Notes: generated from the sequence alone by a model not told the origin. Positions 6,840 to 13,737 are shown, numbered from the stretch's first letter. The stretch is DNA of 16,167 nucleotides from Cuniculiplasma sp. (GCA_023256455.1 JAGDXN010000005.1:20889-37055), one strand, 5' to 3'. Numbers and translations: made by a program.

Positions 6840-7835
6840 TTGAAGAAAACTAAGGAGATTGATGGGGAAATAAAGAAAATTACCATAGAAGTATCAGATC
6901 CATTTGGGGATTCCAGTGAATCCATTTGGGAAATTATTTCGTTCCTGAGGGAGAATTCAGAGGGAAAGAAGAGCGAAGGAAAGCACATCTTTGATTTGAA
7001 GAAAAGGGAATGGGAAATAAACATGTATGTTACCCTTTACCTTCTCAAGATCATAGATGTGGATTCATTCACGTCAAGGGTGATTTATAGAATCAGGGAT
7101 ATTATGGAAGATTCACTCTCCAGTTTGGAAGGTGAATCGCTTTCCATTGAAGCTGATTCCATTGGAATACCTATGGAATTTGACACTAAATCCCAACTTT
7201 ATTTTACAAGGCTTCAAAATTTTACCAGATCCTGTTCCAGAATAAGCGGTAGCCAGTTCAGACTTGTATATCAGGTGTTTGACCAGAAAGGGATCATTTC
7301 CAGCAAGAATAAGGTTCAAAAAATAATCAGGGAATTTTTAGTTCAGGAAATGAGAGAAATTGTTGAAGATATAGATGGGGAGGCGGCCAGGCGTTATTTT
7401 GAATCTTACATGCAAGACCTTTCCCAAATAAGGTCAGCGGCAGAAAAGATGGTAACCTCAGTGGATTTGGGTTCAGTTGACGTGGATTCATTCCCTCCTT
7501 GCATGAAGCATTTTATTTCCGATGCGAAGAATGGTGTAAACATACCTCACCTTGGAAGATTTGCCATGGTTTCCTTTCTCAATAAAATAGGAATGAAAGA
7601 GGATGAAATCATGAACATATTTTCATCTGTGCCGGATTTCAGCAAAAAGGTAACTGAATATCAGGTTAAGCACATAATAGGGGAGATTTCAGGAATCAAA
7701 TACGTTCCTCCTAAATGTGAGACCTTAAGGTCCAACCATCTTTGCTATATGGACGATGATCCCATATGCAACTCTCCCAATATGAGGCATCCCCTTACCT
7801 ATTATAAAATCAAAAAAACAAGAAAGACTAAATGA
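6840..7835 (+). CDS. priL: DNA primase large subunit PriL
   Basis: A 331-residue subunit of the archaeal/eukaryotic-type primase, which supports primer synthesis by PriS at replication forks. The N-terminal helical domain (about 50-200) includes REWEINMYVTLYLLKIID. The C-terminal iron-sulfur domain has FPPCMKHFISDAKNG (218-232), HLGRFAMVSFLNKIG (237-251), YQVKHIIG (274-281), PPKCETLRSNHLC (290-302) and PICNSP..RHPLTYYK. Cys221, Cys293, Cys302 and Cys310 are the four expected [4Fe-4S] ligands. The only usable start is TTG at 6840, 3 nt after the preceding stop. No better in-frame ATG/GTG exists until residue 62. PriS is not in the window. Its place behind two hydrolase genes suggests co-transcription. 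It converges with SRP19, with 9 nt between the stop codons. Confidence 0.9.
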   Translation: MKKTKEIDGEIKKITIEVSDPFGDSSESIWEIISFLRENSEGKKSEGKHIFDLKKREWEINMYVTLYLLKIIDVDSFTSRVIYRIRDIMEDSLSSLEGESLSIEADSIGIPMEFDTKSQLYFTRLQNFTRSCSRISGSQFRLVYQVFDQKGIISSKNKVQKIIREFLVQEMREIVEDIDGEAARRYFESYMQDLSQIRSAAEKMVTSVDLGSVDVDSFPPCMKHFISDAKNGVNIPHLGRFAMVSFLNKIGMKEDEIMNIFSSVPDFSKKVTEYQVKHIIGEISGIKYVPPKCETLRSNHLCYMDDDPICNSPNMRHPLTYYKIKKTRKTK

Positions 7836-7844
7836 GAAAAACTT

Positions 7845-8099
7845 TCATTGGAGCCTTCTCTCAACAATCTTTATAAGAGTACTTTTCTTAATATTGGCCT
7901 CTATATTATATATTTTGCATTTTTCATAGGGAACTCTTGAATATCTTCCTTCCCTGACATCGTAGACAACATTCAATTGCCTCAGTATCTCAACAAGCTT
8001 ATCGTCAGTATACTTTCTGGCAACATCTACCGGTATTTTTCTTCCCAGTCTTCTACTTATCTTTGGATTAAAATATTGTGAATATAGGGTTATTTTCAT
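7845..8099 (-). CDS. srp19: Signal recognition particle subunit SRP19
   Basis: An 84-residue basic protein that binds SRP RNA and helps load SRP54 for co-translational targeting to the membrane. Family features are the N-terminal YSQYFNPKISRRLGRKIP (the SRP19 Y-F-D/N..SR..GR.VP signature), ARKYTDD followed by a short helix KLVEILRQL, and a basic C-terminal part (NIKKSTLIKIVERRLQ). Length is normal for archaeal SRP19. Its ATG overlaps the stop of the S8e gene by 4 nt, so the two are translated as a pair. The stop lies 9 nt from the convergent PriL stop. Confidence 0.9.
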   Translation of the reverse strand: MKITLYSQYFNPKISRRLGRKIPVDVARKYTDDKLVEILRQLNVVYDVREGRYSRVPYEKCKIYNIEANIKKSTLIKIVERRLQ

Positions 8100-8473
8100 A
8101 GCAATACTGCATTTATGACTCCATCCTGGCCAGGCCTGGATGTAATCTTTGCAAGTCCTGCCTCTGTCTCAACAACTGTTCCCCTGTTCATTATATTTCT
8201 CTGTACATAGTGAGGGTTTGCAGGATTTTCCTTAACAGTAATGATCTTTGCCCTCACTGTCTTCTTTTCCTTAGGATTGTAAAGATTCAAAACCTGATCG
8301 TTTAGAACAGCAACCTTAACATTTCCGCCTCTTATTCTCAAAACCTTTCTCTGCGGATTGTTTATTCTTGTAAGAGTTGCCTCTCTACCAATCTCAGATC
8401 TTCTTTTTGATCTGAAGTTTTTGTATTTACCGCCTGTGAATTTTGTTGAACTTCTTCCTTGAAATCTTCCCAC
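8096..8473 (-). CDS. rps8e: 30S ribosomal protein S8e
   Basis: Small-subunit ribosomal protein found in archaea and eukaryotes. The body is recognisable by GRFQGRSSTKFTGGKY (the QGRS..K.TGG start of the family), KRRSEIGREATLTRI, RKVLRIRGGNVKVAVL and the C-terminal NPANPHYVQRNIMNRGTVVETEAG, PGQDGVINAVLL. I prefer GTG at 8473 (125 residues, MGRFQGRS...), because it matches the usual N-terminus and has an AAAGGTG Shine-Dalgarno-like site 5 nt upstream. The longer reading from TTG 8488 adds five residues but translates that site. The gene precedes SRP19 with a 4-nt overlap. A TATA-like box at 8506-8515 fits a transcript beginning near 8486. Confidence 0.92.
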   Translation of the reverse strand: MGRFQGRSSTKFTGGKYKNFRSKRRSEIGREATLTRINNPQRKVLRIRGGNVKVAVLNDQVLNLYNPKEKKTVRAKIITVKENPANPHYVQRNIMNRGTVVETEAGLAKITSRPGQDGVINAVLL

Positions 8474-8478
8474 TGTAA

Positions 8479-8485
8479 CACCTTT
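8479..8485 (-). promoter_or_regulatory. Shine-Dalgarno-like site deciding the S8e start
   Basis: AAAGGTG on the minus strand, whose GGTG core is 5 nt before GTG 8473. The same GGTG core and spacing occur before L24e and, slightly longer, before S28e and Ndk in this window. Confidence 0.5.
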
Positions 8486-8505
8486 CAAAGGGAAATGTAT
8501 GCATA

Positions 8506-8515
8506 GTTTTAAATC
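8506..8515 (-). promoter_or_regulatory. TATA-like box of the S8e-SRP19 operon
   Basis: The minus strand reads gatttaaaac, centred about 25 nt before position 8486. It implies a leader of roughly 13 nt holding the ribosome-binding site. Confidence 0.45.
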
Positions 8516-8557
8516 TTTTGTATGACACGGTTCTTTATACGGTAATTTTCAGGTAAA

Positions 8558-9208
8558 TTATGGGTGTAACTGATCCTGCGAGCTTATGCAGAAGTGGCAG
8601 TTGTAATTTCCATCTACCTGCCTGTGGCTGCTTTCAACCCTTGCATTTAGAAGTTTTTCAAACATTTTCCTCTCCATTTCACAGGCCTCAGGGAACATAG
8701 ATGCTATCTTGAAAATGGGGCAATTGTACTCCATAAGGTTATAATCACTGGATGGGGTCATCTTCAATTCAGGCATATAACCGTCCTTCTCCCTCATCTC
8801 CTTCAATTTCAATATTTTTATGGAAATATCTCCCTGCAAAAAGTTCTGAAAATTTTCTCTGTATATTTTTTCATATCTCTCCTCCAGAAATTTTTTTCCC
8901 AGATCTTCATTTCCCATCCTTTTCAAAAAGGCAAAAAGGTCAACAAGTATTTTCTCTGAACCCGAACTTTCAGAATCTATCTGGGAACCCTTCTTAATTT
9001 CAAACAAAAAGGACGGTCTGCCATTTTGATTCTTTTTGATTTTCCTGCTTATCAGACCATCATTTTCGAGTTTTCGTATCCATTTTAAAGCGCCCATTTT
9101 CGAAATCTTTATCTCTTTGCCTATTTCTTCCAGAGTCATCGGACCATTCTTTTTCAGAACTAGATAAATGGATCTTTCCGTGTTAAATCTGTTAATATCT
9201 TCATTCAT
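8558..9208 (-). CDS. Winged-helix transcriptional regulator with C-terminal cysteine cluster (SufR/ArsR-like)
   Basis: A 216-residue DNA-binding protein. Residues 10-72 form a winged helix: RSIYLVLKKNGPMTLEEIG, the recognition helix KMGALKWIRKLENDGLI and the wing RKIKKNQNGRPSFLFEI. The middle is helical (85-140). The C-terminal part has NCPIFKIASMFPEACEMERKMF... and ...NYNCHFCIS, with Cys163, Cys176, Cys204 and Cys207. The CPI..(V/I)A..FPE.C..E pattern and terminal C-x2-C resemble SufR-type regulators that hold an iron-sulfur cluster. Here the spacing is C-x12-C-x27-C-x2-C rather than the C-x12-C-x13-C-x2-C known for SufR. It is transcribed divergently from an MFS transporter and probably regulates it and itself. 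The signal (redox, metal, or a transported toxin) is not determinable here. Confidence 0.8.
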   Translation of the reverse strand: MNEDINRFNTERSIYLVLKKNGPMTLEEIGKEIKISKMGALKWIRKLENDGLISRKIKKNQNGRPSFLFEIKKGSQIDSESSGSEKILVDLFAFLKRMGNEDLGKKFLEERYEKIYRENFQNFLQGDISIKILKLKEMREKDGYMPELKMTPSSDYNLMEYNCPIFKIASMFPEACEMERKMFEKLLNARVESSHRQVDGNYNCHFCISSQDQLHP

Positions 9209-9227
9209 GTTTCAATATCAAGAATGG

Positions 9228-9262
9228 GTTTATAAACTTTATAAATTGTATAGTCTATAAAC
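9228..9262. promoter_or_regulatory. Back-to-back TATA boxes and palindromes of the regulator/MFS divergent promoter
   Basis: GTTTATAAAC at 9228-9237 is a perfect palindrome centred about 25 nt from the regulator ATG (9208). GTCTATAAAC at 9253-9262 differs by one base and is centred about 23 nt from the MFS ATG (9281). Between them lies a second palindrome, TTTATAAA (9238-9245). Both messages would be leaderless. The two boxes are 25 nt apart in the same orientation and could also be operator half-sites for the regulator. Confidence 0.55.
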
Positions 9263-9280
9263 ATAGCCCAATCTCCAGCT

Positions 9281-10486
9281 ATGCAAAAATATTTTCGTGC
9301 CTTAATTGGAAAAACCATGACCGGAGTTTCAAATTTCTCCACAGAAATATACCTGTCCTACTATTTTTCTTTCAACAGGCAATCCATCATTTTGTTCGCC
9401 ATAAGCAATTTTTCGGCCATGATCCTTGGAATGCTCCTTCGTGTTCCCATAGGCAATATGCTTGATTCAAGGAACAGAAAGCATGTACTTTTGATGAACC
9501 AGATCTTTACATCCCTGTTCCTTTTTGTAGAATTCTATTGCGCCATGATACCTATTATGCTACTTCTTTTTATCACTTCCATAATGCTTTCAGTATCTTC
9601 CGACATTGGTTGGAGTGCCATAAACACCATAATGCGTTCCTATTCTGACGGAATAAATACGGGTATGATGAATGGAATGTCTGAAGTTTTCGGTCAGCTC
9701 CCATCTCTCTTAAGTGGCATTTTTTTCTTCTCCATATCAGGTTTTATCAACCTTCACAGTTCCCTGAATATTTCAGCCATTCTGGACCTTTTAAGCCTGA
9801 TTTTCCTTCTGTTCATACCCTATGAACACAACAAATCTAAGACTGGGAAAGGGAAGGTTGTGAAAGTCAGAAAACAGTCACCGATTGAAGCATTCAGGGA
9901 AAAAAGAAAATGGAAGAAACATTTTGAAAGAAGTTTCCTGACAATGGGCCTTATGCTTAATGCCCCCTTTATACTGATTATCACCGGTAATTTTGTTCTT
10001 CCGGTCATAGAAATATACTACCTTCACAGAGGGGCAGATTTCATTGCCATAATGGAGGCTGTATATGCTGCAAGCGCAGCCCTCTCCGGAATAATTTTCC
10101 CAAATATAATGAAAAAGATCGGACTCAGGAATTCCATATTTTTCTCCTATTCTATTTTTGTATTTTCCTTTATTATAATGAGTGTATATCTGACTCCTCT
10201 TACTCTGATCCTGTCATCAATCCCGAGGGGCATTGGGAATGGGGGTACACGAATAGGAAGGAATACGATGATTATGCATCGTATTGAAAATGCCTATATT
10301 GGAAGATTCAACGGCTTACTCTCTTTCTATGTGGACGCACTTAAGATTCTCCTTGTATTTCTCACTGCATTCAGTTTTCTCTTCATATCACTGTATCTTG
10401 TTATAGAAATGGAAACCATCTTTATTTTTGCCATGCTAACCTTAATAATAGGCATGGAAAGGAAATTTAGAATAATTCAACACTAA
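9281..10486 (+). CDS. Major facilitator superfamily transporter
   Basis: A 401-residue integral membrane protein with about 11-12 hydrophobic segments in two halves, joined by a basic cytoplasmic loop at about 181-217 (YEHNKSK...FREKRKWKKHFERS). The loop after the second helix has the MFS motif-A form G-N-M-L-D-S-R-N-R-K (58-67). A second copy-like element, FPNIMKKIGLRNSIFF, lies in the C-terminal half. This layout suits proton-coupled export or uptake of a small solute. The substrate is not recognisable, and a multidrug-efflux role is a guess based on the divergent regulator. ATG 9281 is the first codon after a TATA-like box at about -23. It converges with the ABC permease gene and ends in a T-rich gap. 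Confidence 0.85.
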   Translation: MQKYFRALIGKTMTGVSNFSTEIYLSYYFSFNRQSIILFAISNFSAMILGMLLRVPIGNMLDSRNRKHVLLMNQIFTSLFLFVEFYCAMIPIMLLLFITSIMLSVSSDIGWSAINTIMRSYSDGINTGMMNGMSEVFGQLPSLLSGIFFFSISGFINLHSSLNISAILDLLSLIFLLFIPYEHNKSKTGKGKVVKVRKQSPIEAFREKRKWKKHFERSFLTMGLMLNAPFILIITGNFVLPVIEIYYLHRGADFIAIMEAVYAASAALSGIIFPNIMKKIGLRNSIFFSYSIFVFSFIIMSVYLTPLTLILSSIPRGIGNGGTRIGRNTMIMHRIENAYIGRFNGLLSFYVDALKILLVFLTAFSFLFISLYLVIEMETIFIFAMLTLIIGMERKFRIIQH

Positions 10487-10501
10487 ATATTAATTTCAAA
10501 T

Positions 10502-10528
10502 ATTTTTTTTAGAAATTTTAAATTTTTA
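10502..10528 (+). terminator. T-rich terminator between MFS and ABC permease genes
   Basis: Eight consecutive T (10503-10510), followed by two further T-runs, lie in the 53-nt gap between convergent stop codons. This suits archaeal oligo-T termination of the MFS message. Confidence 0.45.
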
Positions 10529-10539
10529 ATATCACATAC

Positions 10540-11325
10540 TCAGATTCCTGATCGTATATTTTTGTAAACTCTTAAGGAGAGCACAAAAAATATGAGCATT
10601 GCAATGAAGAGTATTCCCGAATAATAAAGTGAATTGTAATCAACTCCGGATATGAATGATTCTCTGAGAATGTCTGATATGAAACTTAAGGGGTTTCCCC
10701 CTGCGATTACGTGGAGCCAGCCAGGGGTGGAGTTCGTAATGGGGTAAAACGCAGTGCTTGCAAAATCCAGAAGGAAGAAAAGAAGTATGGTAATGGTGTT
10801 ATATGCCTGCATGGATTTGGCTATGCCGGATATTATTAAAAAGATAGATGAAAAAAGCATAGTGCCGACGACCATAGTAAGGATAAACAGACCTATGCCG
10901 GCTGGAGTAATATTGAATCTGACCGGGATAGTAAGGGCGAATCCAATCATAATGGCAGATCCAACAAGAGAAAATATTATGGATACAAAAATTATTCCAA
11001 GAAGATATTCCGATCTTCTGAAAGGACCCACCATAATCTGCTCAAACATGCCCCATCTTCTATCAGACCAAAGCATGCTGCCTCCTATGTTTCCGGCTGT
11101 AAATGCCTGCAAGGCAATTATGCCAGGAGCAAGAAATGTGGTATATTTTATAGCAATTCCATGGTACTGTACAACCAAACCTCCGTTGGGGTTTATCCCC
11201 TGGAACATGAATCCCATGACGAAAAGGTAAAGGGTGGGCAGTCCAAGCATAAATATGAGCGTTCCCGGATCTATGTTAACCACAATATTTCTGATAGTAA
11301 GCCTAACAAAAGCTGGCATTCTCAT
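10540..11325 (-). CDS. ABC-2 type transporter permease subunit
   Basis: A 261-residue membrane protein with six predicted helices, the transmembrane half of an exporter. It has the ABC-2 family element FLAPGIIALQAF (64-75), followed by DRRWGMFEQIMVGPFRRSEYLLG (88-110), matching the R..G..E.L...P.(R/S)...LLG consensus. Further helices fall near 112-132, 140-165, 173-195 and 235-255, with PISN-like FYPITNSTPGWLH before the last pair. Its ATG overlaps the ATPase stop by 4 nt (ATGA), so the two subunits are co-translated. The cargo could be a lipid, polysaccharide or drug-like compound. The family's DrrB-type members export antibiotics, but nothing here specifies this. Confidence 0.9.
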   Translation of the reverse strand: MRMPAFVRLTIRNIVVNIDPGTLIFMLGLPTLYLFVMGFMFQGINPNGGLVVQYHGIAIKYTTFLAPGIIALQAFTAGNIGGSMLWSDRRWGMFEQIMVGPFRRSEYLLGIIFVSIIFSLVGSAIMIGFALTIPVRFNITPAGIGLFILTMVVGTMLFSSIFLIISGIAKSMQAYNTITILLFFLLDFASTAFYPITNSTPGWLHVIAGGNPLSFISDILRESFISGVDYNSLYYSGILFIAMLIFFVLSLRVYKNIRSGI

Positions 11326-12275
11326 CTTTCAACCACCCTCATAAACACATCATCCAGTGTTGGATTTTCAATGGAAACATTTTCCACCTCAATTCCCATT
11401 TCATAGAGGGAACCAATAACATCTCCAACCTTTCTATCAACATTTTTTCCGAGAATTAATATCTTATTCTCATCAAAGGAAATATCTTCATAATTCACAG
11501 TTTTGATCCTTTCCTTAATTTCATTCATATATTTTTCAACATTTGTCTGGGTTGTAATTTTTACAGTCCTTAATGTACCGAATTTCAATTTTAATTCCTC
11601 AGAAGTGCCTTCTTCAACAATCTTTCCTCCATCGATTATGCCTATTCTGTCGCATATCATGTCTGCTTCCTCAAGGTTCTGTGTGGTAAAGAGAATTGTA
11701 AGGCCATTTTTTGCCTGTTCTCTGATATATTGGAGAATCTTCCTTCTCATAATTGGGTCAAGGCCAACGGTTGGTTCGTCAAGAAAAAGGACCTTCATTT
11801 CGTGCATGAATTCCCTGGCTACCTGAACCCTTTTCTTCTGGCCTCCACTCAAATCATACATTCTTTTCTTCCTTATCTCTTGAAGGCCAAAGAGATCAAT
11901 GAGTTTTTCCATCCTCTCTTCCCGGATATTCTTTGGAACCTCCCAGAGCATTCCTGCCAGTTTAAAGTTGTTCTCAACGGTTGTAAAGTCAAAGGATTCT
12001 TCCTGCTGGACAACACCTATAATTTTCCTTATTTTCGAACTATCCTTTCTCAGGTCATAACCCGCAATATTGCAGGTTCCTGAATCGAAATTTATGAGAG
12101 TTGTCAGGATTTTTATGGTTGTTGATTTCCCTGCACCATTTTTTCCAAGGAGTCCGTAGATCTCTCCTTTTTTTATGTGGAATGAAATGCCGTCAAGAGC
12201 CAATTTCTTTCCGTCATAGCTCTTTTTAACATTTTCAACTACAACTTCATACTGATCTTCAGGTAAAGAATCCAT
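11322..12275 (-). CDS. ABC-2 exporter ATPase subunit (DrrA/CcmA-like)
   Basis: A 317-residue nucleotide-binding subunit powering the downstream permease. Motifs in order are the A-loop Tyr20 region (KKSYDGKK), Walker A GLLGKNGAGKSTT (41-53), Q-loop VVQQEES (88-94), signature DLSGGQKKRVQVA (141-153), Walker B KVLFLDEPTVGLD (161-173) and switch TTQNLEEAD (197-205). The switch histidine is Gln199, as seen in DrrA-type ATPases. Residues 225-317 form the usual C-terminal extension of this subfamily (...LDDVFMRVV at the end). A TATA-like box at 12295-12305 is centred about 25 nt before the ATG, so a leaderless two-gene operon is expected. Confidence 0.93.
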   Translation of the reverse strand: MDSLPEDQYEVVVENVKKSYDGKKLALDGISFHIKKGEIYGLLGKNGAGKSTTIKILTTLINFDSGTCNIAGYDLRKDSSKIRKIIGVVQQEESFDFTTVENNFKLAGMLWEVPKNIREERMEKLIDLFGLQEIRKKRMYDLSGGQKKRVQVAREFMHEMKVLFLDEPTVGLDPIMRRKILQYIREQAKNGLTILFTTQNLEEADMICDRIGIIDGGKIVEEGTSEELKLKFGTLRTVKITTQTNVEKYMNEIKERIKTVNYEDISFDENKILILGKNVDRKVGDVIGSLYEMGIEVENVSIENPTLDDVFMRVVER

Positions 12276-12294
12276 TGGCGAATAAATCTTTTCT

Positions 12295-12305
12295 GATATT
12301 TATTT
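12295..12305 (-). promoter_or_regulatory. TATA-like box of the ABC exporter operon
   Basis: The minus strand reads aaataaatatc, centred 25 nt before ATG 12275. The neighbouring TusA-like gene diverges from the same 98-nt gap, with a weaker box (gataatttct, 12345-12354) about 24 nt before its ATG. Confidence 0.5.
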
Positions 12306-12373
12306 TTATTGTAATTCTCTTTAATTTTCGTCCTGCATGGAAAAGATAATTTCTATGTGAGCAATCCTTATTT

Positions 12374-12622
12374 ATGTTGGAAGAGGATTATCGTTACATC
12401 AGTTGCGGCGGAGATCCTTTTATGTATCTCAAGAGCACCTTCAAGGCAACAAAACTTGAGCTTGAGCCAGGTCAGGAAATAAGAATTCTACTGAGTAAGG
12501 ACAAATTCCCCTATGAAGAAAACATATTCCAGTCCCTCGCGAATCAGAATAAACTCAGAATAACCTCATTCAAAGTTGAGAATAATGACCTGATAATAGA
12601 AATGATCAGAGAGAACAGTTAA
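12374..12622 (+). CDS. TusA/SirA-fold small protein without the catalytic CPxP cysteine
   Basis: An 82-residue protein with the beta-alpha-beta-alpha-beta-beta pattern of TusA sulfur carriers: a strand RYIS, then CGGDPFMYLKSTFKATKLE (11-29), the Gly-x-Glu loop LEPGQEIRILLS (30-41), a second helix ENIFQSLANQ and strands RITSFKVEN, DLIIEMI. In TusA the sequence G-x-x-C-P-x-P carries the reactive cysteine. Here the matching residues are Gly13-Asp14-Pro15-Phe16-Met17, so Asp replaces Cys and Met the second Pro. A cysteine does occur at 11, three residues earlier. It may be a carrier that uses Cys11, a structural or regulatory paralogue, or an unrelated similar fold. It stands alone between the ABC exporter and an aldolase, with no sulfur-metabolism gene nearby. 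Confidence 0.6.
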   Translation: MLEEDYRYISCGGDPFMYLKSTFKATKLELEPGQEIRILLSKDKFPYEENIFQSLANQNKLRITSFKVENNDLIIEMIRENS

Positions 12623-12650
12623 TCTTTCTTAAATATGTAAGGTAAGTTAA

Positions 12651-12661
12651 GCTTATTTAAG
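12651..12661 (+). promoter_or_regulatory. TATA-like box of the aldolase gene
   Basis: The sequence gcttatttaag is centred about 25 nt before ATG 12681, suggesting a leaderless transcript separate from the TusA-like gene. Confidence 0.5.
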
Positions 12662-12680
12662 TATCCTGCCATATGGTATT

Positions 12681-13571
12681 ATGAAGAAAGAGCAGGCAGA
12701 TATAATATGCCCGATGATAACACCCTTTGATTCAGAGAAAAAACCATCAAGGGAATACCTGAAAATATTTCTTGAAGACATGAGAGCTTTTGGGGTATCA
12801 AAGCTTTTCCCTCTTGGGAGTAACGGACTTTTCAACCTGATGAAACTGGAAACAAAGAAGAACTTTCTAAAAATGATTCAGGAAGAGGCCATGGATTTCG
12901 AGGTTCTTGTGGGAGTAGGATCTCAAAATACGGAAGAAGCAGTTGAAATGGCTAAATTTGCCGAGGATTGCGGTTTCACCAGAATCGTTTTACAGCCGAC
13001 CTATTATAATAAAGCAGAGCAATCCTGGATGATAAGACATTTTGAGGCCGTGAGTGAGCAATTTAACGGGAAGATATACATATACAGCATTCCGCAGCTG
13101 ACAAATTCAAGAATGGATATGGAAACATATAAAAATATAATGGAGTCAACAGGGAAAATTGAGGCCATTAAGGAAAGTTCAGGAGACATAAGATATTTCA
13201 ATGAGGTCGCTGCTAACTTTTCGTCAAAGGTTAAGATATACCAGGGACAGGATGATCTGTTGCTTCAGTCTCTAATGCTTGGTGCCAGGGGAGGAGTGTG
13301 TGGGACAACAAATATAACCCCAATGGCTCTGGATGTTTATACAAGTTTCATAAACGGTGATTTTGCAAGAGCCATTAAAGCACAGAAACTTTTAAATCAG
13401 TTCTTCAGGCTGGTGAATGAATATCCGTTCCCTTCCATGACCTATGCAGCTTTCTATAAGAAGCATAATCTTAAGGGGAAGCTTCCAGATCCAATTACGA
13501 CAATGGAAAGGATTGTGGAGCCAAAGATAAACGAGGTCATAAATATGGCCGCTCATACACTGGAAGAATAA
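12681..13571 (+). CDS. kdgA: 2-keto-3-deoxygluconate aldolase-type enzyme (DHDPS/NAL superfamily)
   Basis: A 296-residue TIM-barrel class I aldolase. Seen are the N-terminal strand IICPMITPFD (8-17), the keto-acid binding loop FPLGSNGLF (43-51, where other members have G-T/S-T-G-E), VGVGSQNTEEAVEMA (77-91), the catalytic Tyr135 in IYSIPQLTN and the Schiff-base Lys164 in IEAIKESSGDIR. KIYQGQDDLLLQSLMLGARGGVCGTTN resembles, from memory, the Thermoplasma KDG aldolases more than dihydrodipicolinate synthases. The predicted reaction is cleavage of 2-keto-3-deoxygluconate to pyruvate and glyceraldehyde in the non-phosphorylative Entner-Doudoroff route. Alternatives are another 2-oxo acid aldolase or DHDPS. 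Monocistronic, with a TATA-like box at -25. Confidence 0.8.
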   Translation: MKKEQADIICPMITPFDSEKKPSREYLKIFLEDMRAFGVSKLFPLGSNGLFNLMKLETKKNFLKMIQEEAMDFEVLVGVGSQNTEEAVEMAKFAEDCGFTRIVLQPTYYNKAEQSWMIRHFEAVSEQFNGKIYIYSIPQLTNSRMDMETYKNIMESTGKIEAIKESSGDIRYFNEVAANFSSKVKIYQGQDDLLLQSLMLGARGGVCGTTNITPMALDVYTSFINGDFARAIKAQKLLNQFFRLVNEYPFPSMTYAAFYKKHNLKGKLPDPITTMERIVEPKINEVINMAAHTLEE

Positions 13572-13576
13572 GTTTT

Positions 13577-13603
13577 ATATGACTGGGAAGACCCTGGTCA
13601 TAT
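13577..13603. repeat. Hairpin just after the aldolase stop codon
   Basis: ATATGAC (13577-13583) and GTCATAT (13597-13603) are a perfect 7-bp inverted repeat. Inside, GGG and CCC can pair around an aaga loop, extending the stem. It begins 6 nt after the stop codon but is not followed by a T-run, so it is not a standard terminator. Confidence 0.5.
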
Positions 13604-13619
13604 GCACATTTATGGGGGT

Positions 13620-13668
13620 ATAGGATTAATTCGCATTATGTACTCTTCTCTGTTCCATCCAATCCTAT
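13620..13668. repeat. 8-bp inverted repeat
   Basis: ATAGGATT (13620-13627) is the exact reverse complement of AATCCTAT (13661-13668), with 33 nt between them. It is part of the structured intergenic stretch. Confidence 0.4.
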
Positions 13669-13737
13669 TTTAAATTTATTGCAATGACAGGAAGTCTAAA
13701 TCTTTATTTTTTCATAAGATCACTTGCTTTGTCAATA

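Noticed and set aside
8499..8504. ATG upstream of S8e as a possible start (minus strand, 8504)
   Set aside because: It is out of frame with S8e and immediately below the TATA-like box.
10754..11230. 158-codon plus-strand open frame opposite the ABC permease
   Set aside because: The permease has clear ABC-2 motifs, six helices and a coupled ATPase; the opposite frame has no recognisable domain.
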